Positions 5,133 to 7,486 of a stretch of DNA of 7,486 nt are shown here, piece after piece. The stretch covers positions 1 to 7,486 of the forward strand of contig CALVOD010000061.1 in NCBI GenBank assembly GCA_944350065.1, written 5' to 3'. The DNA is from an uncultured Clostridia bacterium. GTDB taxonomy: Bacteria > Bacillota > Clostridia > Christensenellales > DTU072. Positions within the stretch are counted from its first letter, which is position 1; each line of letters begins with the position of its first letter. The position numbers were made by a program, and so were the translations under genes. The notes beneath the pieces are model-generated. The model was not told the origin of the DNA, did not search any database, and saw only the letters and a program-made list of their open reading frames with translations.

Positions 5133-6263
5133 AAGACAGCGGTACTCGGCGGAACTTTCGATCCCGTACATTCCGAACATATAGCGATTGCGCTCATGGC
5201 GAAAGAGCGTTACGGTTTCGACAAGGTGATACTCGAGCCCACGTTCAATCCGCCCCACAAGCATTGCAGGATAACTCCCTATGCGGAGCGTCTCGCCATG
5301 CTGAAAATATTATCCGAAGAATATCCCTTCCTCGAGGTGGACGAAACGGAGCGGGAAATGGCGCTCGATCATGCGTATTCCTATCTCGTGCTCGACGAAC
5401 TCAAGAAAAAATTCCCGTCGGACGATTTGACTTATCTTATCGGCTCCGACAGCCTTATGAAATTCACCGAATGGCGCAATCCGGAAAAAGTTGCGGCGCT
5501 TATCCCGATACTCGCGGTGCCGCGCGGGAACGTGCGTAAGGAGGCGGAAGCGGAGGCGAAACGCCTTAATTCCGTTTATGCGGGCGCGAAAATATCGGTA
5601 GCCGATTTCGAATGTGAGGAAGTGTCTTCGAGCGAGCTTAAACTTTATCTCGAATTGAAGGATTACGATCGCGCGGCGCGTTTCATACCCGCGAAAGTGC
5701 TCGGATATATCAAAGAAAAGGGACTTTATTCCGTCTATTCCGAGCTTGCAGAAAGGTTAAGGAAGGAGATGAGCGAAAGACTTTTCGCGCATACGGTGCG
5801 CACGGCGGAATTCGCCGTGGGACACGCCTGGAGCTGCGACGTGGATTTCGACTCGGTTTTTCTTGCGGCGATGCTGCACGATTCGCGCAAGCAGTGCCCG
5901 CCGATGCACCCCGCGGAAAGCTACGATACGCTTTCCAAAGAGGTCATACACCAGTACGACGGCGCCGAAGCTGCTTATAGTATATACGGCGTAAAGGACG
6001 AGCGGATCATCGACGCAATACGTTATCACACCACCGCCAAACCCGATATGAGCGCTCTCGGCAAATTGATTTTTATAGCGGATAAGCTGGAGTCGGGCAG
6101 GAGCTACGAGGGCGTGGAAGAACTGCGCGCGCTTGCGGATAAGGATATAGAAGCCTGTTTCCGCGCGCTGCTTAAACACAATTACGAATATCTCACGCGC
6201 TCGGGCGCGCAAATTGACCCGTTGACTTCCCGCGCGTACGCGTGGTACAATATAGCGGAATAA
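5130..6263 (+). CDS. nadD-yqeK: Fused nicotinate-nucleotide adenylyltransferase (NadD) and YqeK-type HD hydrolase
   Basis: One 377-residue protein carries two enzymes. Residues 1-200 are NadD, which makes nicotinate adenine dinucleotide from NaMN and ATP in NAD synthesis. It has GGTFDPVHSEH (7-17), NPPHK (40-44), LIGSDSLMKFTEW (103-115), the VSSSELK motif (165-171) and the typical ending IPAKVLGYIKEKGLY (187-200). Residues from about 204 are the YqeK HD domain, a family shown to split Ap4A symmetrically: His221, His250-Asp251 (MLHDSRK), His274, IRYHT with His300, and Asp318 (FIADKLESGR). In many Bacillota these are two adjacent genes; fusions exist in some lineages such as mycoplasmas. The NadD motif reads HSEH where HxGH is usual. 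The ATG at 5130 fits the family start; the frame is open further upstream to 4821 but across the promoter and the opposite-strand gene. An internal ATG at 5769 has a good ribosome site. Confidence 0.95.
   Translation: MKTAVLGGTFDPVHSEHIAIALMAKERYGFDKVILEPTFNPPHKHCRITPYAERLAMLKILSEEYPFLEVDETEREMALDHAYSYLVLDELKKKFPSDDLTYLIGSDSLMKFTEWRNPEKVAALIPILAVPRGNVRKEAEAEAKRLNSVYAGAKISVADFECEEVSSSELKLYLELKDYDRAARFIPAKVLGYIKEKGLYSVYSELAERLRKEMSERLFAHTVRTAEFAVGHAWSCDVDFDSVFLAAMLHDSRKQCPPMHPAESYDTLSKEVIHQYDGAEAAYSIYGVKDERIIDAIRYHTTAKPDMSALGKLIFIADKLESGRSYEGVEELRALADKDIEACFRALLKHNYEYLTRSGAQIDPLTSRAYAWYNIAE
5759..5771 (+). promoter_or_regulatory. Possible internal ribosome binding site and start for a separate YqeK
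   Basis: AAGGA at 5759-5763 lies 5 bases before an in-frame ATG at 5769 (Met214 of the fusion); the whole stretch is AAGGAAGGAG directly before the ATG. Starting here would give a 164-residue YqeK alone. It would lack the helix (about 204-213) that normally precedes the first HD-domain histidine. The purine run also simply encodes Arg-Lys-Glu, so it may be chance. Confidence 0.3.
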
Positions 6264-6264
6264 A

Positions 6265-6303
6265 TACCGTTGACGAAAGTCGACGTCACCTTTGGAGGTA
6301 CGA
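6265..6303 (+). promoter_or_regulatory. GAAA-capped hairpin and leader before rsfS, with Shine-Dalgarno site
   Basis: In the 40-base gap between the stop of nadD-yqeK and rsfS, CGTTGAC (6268-6274) and GTCGACG (6279-6285) form a 7-bp stem (one G-U pair) closed by a GAAA tetraloop. GGAGG at 6294-6298 is the Shine-Dalgarno site, 5 bases before the ATG at 6304. ACCT (6288-6291) can pair with AGGT (6296-6299), or TACC (6265-6268) with GGTA (6297-6300); either would cover part of the site. No T-run follows, so it is not a terminator. It may tune rsfS translation or protect the mRNA. Confidence 0.4.
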
Positions 6304-6654
6304 ATGGAAGCATTGGCGCTTACCGAACTTATTAACAAAGTGCTCGACGACAAGCAGGGCGGCGATATCGAAGTCGTGGAACTCGGACCGTCGGAAATAG
6401 CCGATTATTTCGTGATAGCCACGGGCAAGAACTTTAATCACGTACGCGCGCTTGCCGAAGAAGTAGAGGACAAACTCGCGGAGCAGGGCGTATTCGCCAC
6501 CCGCAGAGAGGGCTTACGCGAAGGCAGATGGGTAGTTATAGACTACGACAACGTGATCGTGCACATATTCAGCGCGGACACGCGCGAATTCTACTGCCTC
6601 GAGAAGCTGTGGAAATCGAGAAACGAAAAAACGATACCCTTATCAAAATCGTAA
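6304..6654 (+). CDS. rsfS: Ribosome silencing factor RsfS
   Basis: RsfS binds ribosomal protein uL14 on the 50S subunit and blocks joining with the 30S subunit, lowering translation when nutrients are short. The 116-residue protein has the family motifs ADYFVIATG (33-41), REGLREGRWVVIDYDNVIVH (68-87) and HIFSADTREFYCLEKLW (87-103), and normal length. The usual DYGD at the core of the second motif reads DYDN here, a mild deviation. The ATG at 6304 is chosen because GGAGG ends 5 bases before it; a TTG at 6292 would lie inside that site. It follows nadD-yqeK in the order conserved in many bacteria and is separated from it by a hairpin-forming gap. The next gene starts 27 bases downstream. Confidence 0.97.
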   Translation: MEALALTELINKVLDDKQGGDIEVVELGPSEIADYFVIATGKNFNHVRALAEEVEDKLAEQGVFATRREGLREGRWVVIDYDNVIVHIFSADTREFYCLEKLWKSRNEKTIPLSKS

Positions 6655-6681
6655 CGGGGATCACGTAAGGAAGCATTGAAA

Positions 6682-7386
6682 ATGGAGAAAAACACAGAAA
6701 CAGAAAAGTTTTCGACGGTTTCCGCCGAAAGTTCGGCTAAAAGTAACGAGCCGATCGTTATCCTTGCGCCCGCAGGTCCCGTAGACCCGCCTAAAGAAAA
6801 AGGACGTAAAAAATCCGCGGCTAAACCCGTTACTACGCGCAACGTCACCGCTTATATCACCAAAATAGCGATATTGTCCGCGCTTTCGACGGTGTTGTAC
6901 CTGTTCGCGCGGTTCCCGATATTTCCGGCGTTCCCGTTCAACGTGCTCGATATGGACTTCTCGGATATACCGGCGCTGATAGGCGGTTTCTCGATGGGAC
7001 CCGTCGCCGGCGTGATAATCGTGCTTATCAAGTGCGTTATCAAATTGTCCACGTCCTCGACGATGCTCGTAGGAGAGCTTTCCAATTTCATAGTCGGCTG
7101 CGCGCTTGTGTTGCCCGCGAGCCTTTATTACAAATTCCATAAGACGCGCAAGGGCGCGCTCATAGCGCTCGTTATAGGCGTGCTGGTCAACGCGGCGGTG
7201 TCGATATTCAACAACTATTTCATAACCGTTCCGTTATACGCCGAAGTTTTTTTACCGAGCATTATGGAAGTGAGAGTGGAATTCGCCTGCGAATACGGAC
7301 TCGCGTTCAACCTCATCAAATCGACGGTGGCTTCGGTAGTGACTTTCGTGCTCTATAAGAAACTTTCCCCGATACTGCATTTATGA
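6682..7386 (+). CDS. ECF transporter S component, RibU-like (probable riboflavin uptake)
   Basis: The S component is the membrane protein that binds a vitamin and works with a shared energising module (EcfA, EcfA', EcfT), none of which is in this window. The 234-residue product has about 50 polar N-terminal residues, then roughly five or six hydrophobic helices from 57 onward. The stretch NVLDMDFSDIPALIGGFSMG (87-106) followed by GPVAGVIIVLIK (106-117), STSSTMLVGELSNFIVG (123-139) and NNYFITVPLY (177-186) is the pattern of RibU and close relatives. Riboflavin is therefore the best guess; other flavin-like or unknown ligands are possible. The polar N-terminal extension is long for the family. 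The ATG at 6682 has AAGGAAG 8 bases upstream; TTG at 6676 is an alternative. There is no room for an FMN riboswitch in the 27-base gap, so any regulation is through the operon. The stop overlaps the tsaE start (ATGA). Confidence 0.88.
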   Translation: MEKNTETEKFSTVSAESSAKSNEPIVILAPAGPVDPPKEKGRKKSAAKPVTTRNVTAYITKIAILSALSTVLYLFARFPIFPAFPFNVLDMDFSDIPALIGGFSMGPVAGVIIVLIKCVIKLSTSSTMLVGELSNFIVGCALVLPASLYYKFHKTRKGALIALVIGVLVNAAVSIFNNYFITVPLYAEVFLPSIMEVRVEFACEYGLAFNLIKSTVASVVTFVLYKKLSPILHL

Positions 7387-7486
7387 CGATAGTAACGCAT
7401 TCGCCCGAGGAAACCGCGGCTTTTGCCGCGCAAATAGCGGAAAAACTTAACGGCGGCGAAACGCTCGTTTTGCGCGGCGGACTCGG
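7383..7486 (+). CDS. tsaE: Start of TsaE, tRNA threonylcarbamoyladenosine biosynthesis ATPase (3' part outside the window)
   Basis: TsaE is the ATPase partner of TsaB-TsaD in making the t6A modification of tRNAs that read ANN codons. The first 34-35 residues are visible: THSPEETAAFAAQIAEKL, then GGETLVLRGGLG, where the family continues into the Walker A loop (GxxGxGKT) just past the window edge. The ATG overlaps the stop of the ECF gene as ATGA, and no separate Shine-Dalgarno sequence is visible, so translation is probably coupled. The identification rests on the N-terminal pattern alone; the nucleotide-binding motifs are not in the window. Confidence 0.85.
   Translation, partial: MTIVTHSPEETAAFAAQIAEKLNGGETLVLRGGL

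Noticed and set aside
5049..5264. Longer start for the minus-strand membrane protein at 5264
   Set aside because: The added residues are antisense to the nadD promoter and N-terminus and show no sensible domain; starts at 5048 or 5081 are more likely.
5757..6353. Minus-strand open frame opposite the HD domain and rsfS
   Set aside because: Antisense shadow of conserved genes, spanning a real intergenic gap, with no recognisable motif.
6655..6681. FMN riboswitch before the RibU-like gene
   Set aside because: The gap is only 27 bases, far too short for the aptamer, and no conserved riboswitch sequence is seen.
1..7486. Mobile element, CRISPR array, tRNA or rRNA
   Set aside because: No transposase, integrase, spaced direct repeats, cloverleaf or rRNA segments were seen on either strand.

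Overview
The window looks like a piece of ordinary chromosome from a bacterium of the Bacillota, most likely an uncultured Clostridia-type lineage. The evidence is the gene families: ObgE, NadD-YqeK and RsfS together, a RibU-like ECF S component, and a cysteine desulfurase next to a DUF3343 protein. G+C is close to half by eye, and isoleucine is mostly written ATA (16 of 22 in obgE). No rRNA, tRNA, IS, phage or CRISPR sequence is visible.

Layout. (1) 1-837, plus strand: the last 36 codons of an unrecognised gene, then an RluA-type pseudouridine synthase 4 bases later. (2) 838-949: convergent gap with a weak possible terminator. (3) 950-2074, minus strand: a cysteine desulfurase-like PLP enzyme, divergent by only 39 bp from (4) a 72-residue DUF3343 protein (2114-2332), followed on the plus strand by nth (endonuclease III) and obgE, which overlap by 32 bp. 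(5) 4287-5048, minus strand: an unknown four-helix membrane protein, convergent with obgE and divergent from (6) nadD-yqeK (one fused gene), rsfS, a RibU-like ECF S component and the start of tsaE, all on the plus strand and closely packed.

How the genes fit together. Block 6 plus obgE is the conserved obg-nadD-yqeK-rsfS neighbourhood: a ribosome-assembly GTPase, the NaMN adenylyltransferase of NAD synthesis, an HD hydrolase expected to cleave Ap4A, and the ribosome silencing factor. Here it is interrupted by the inverted membrane-protein gene, and NadD and YqeK are one polypeptide. The cysteine desulfurase and DUF3343 pair looks like a sulfur or selenium mobilisation and carrier module.

Regulation. 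The clearest unusual signal is promoter placement. nth and nadD-yqeK share an 11-base sequence containing TATAAT, placed so that transcription should begin at or within one base of the A of the ATG. Neither gene has a Shine-Dalgarno sequence. The cysteine desulfurase has a similar but weaker arrangement. These look like leaderless mRNAs, while downstream operon genes such as obgE and rsfS keep strong Shine-Dalgarno sites. A GAAA-capped hairpin before rsfS and an inverted repeat inside the nadD promoter spacer are additional candidate regulatory elements. Apart from these the gene content is housekeeping, and I see no complete novel system.
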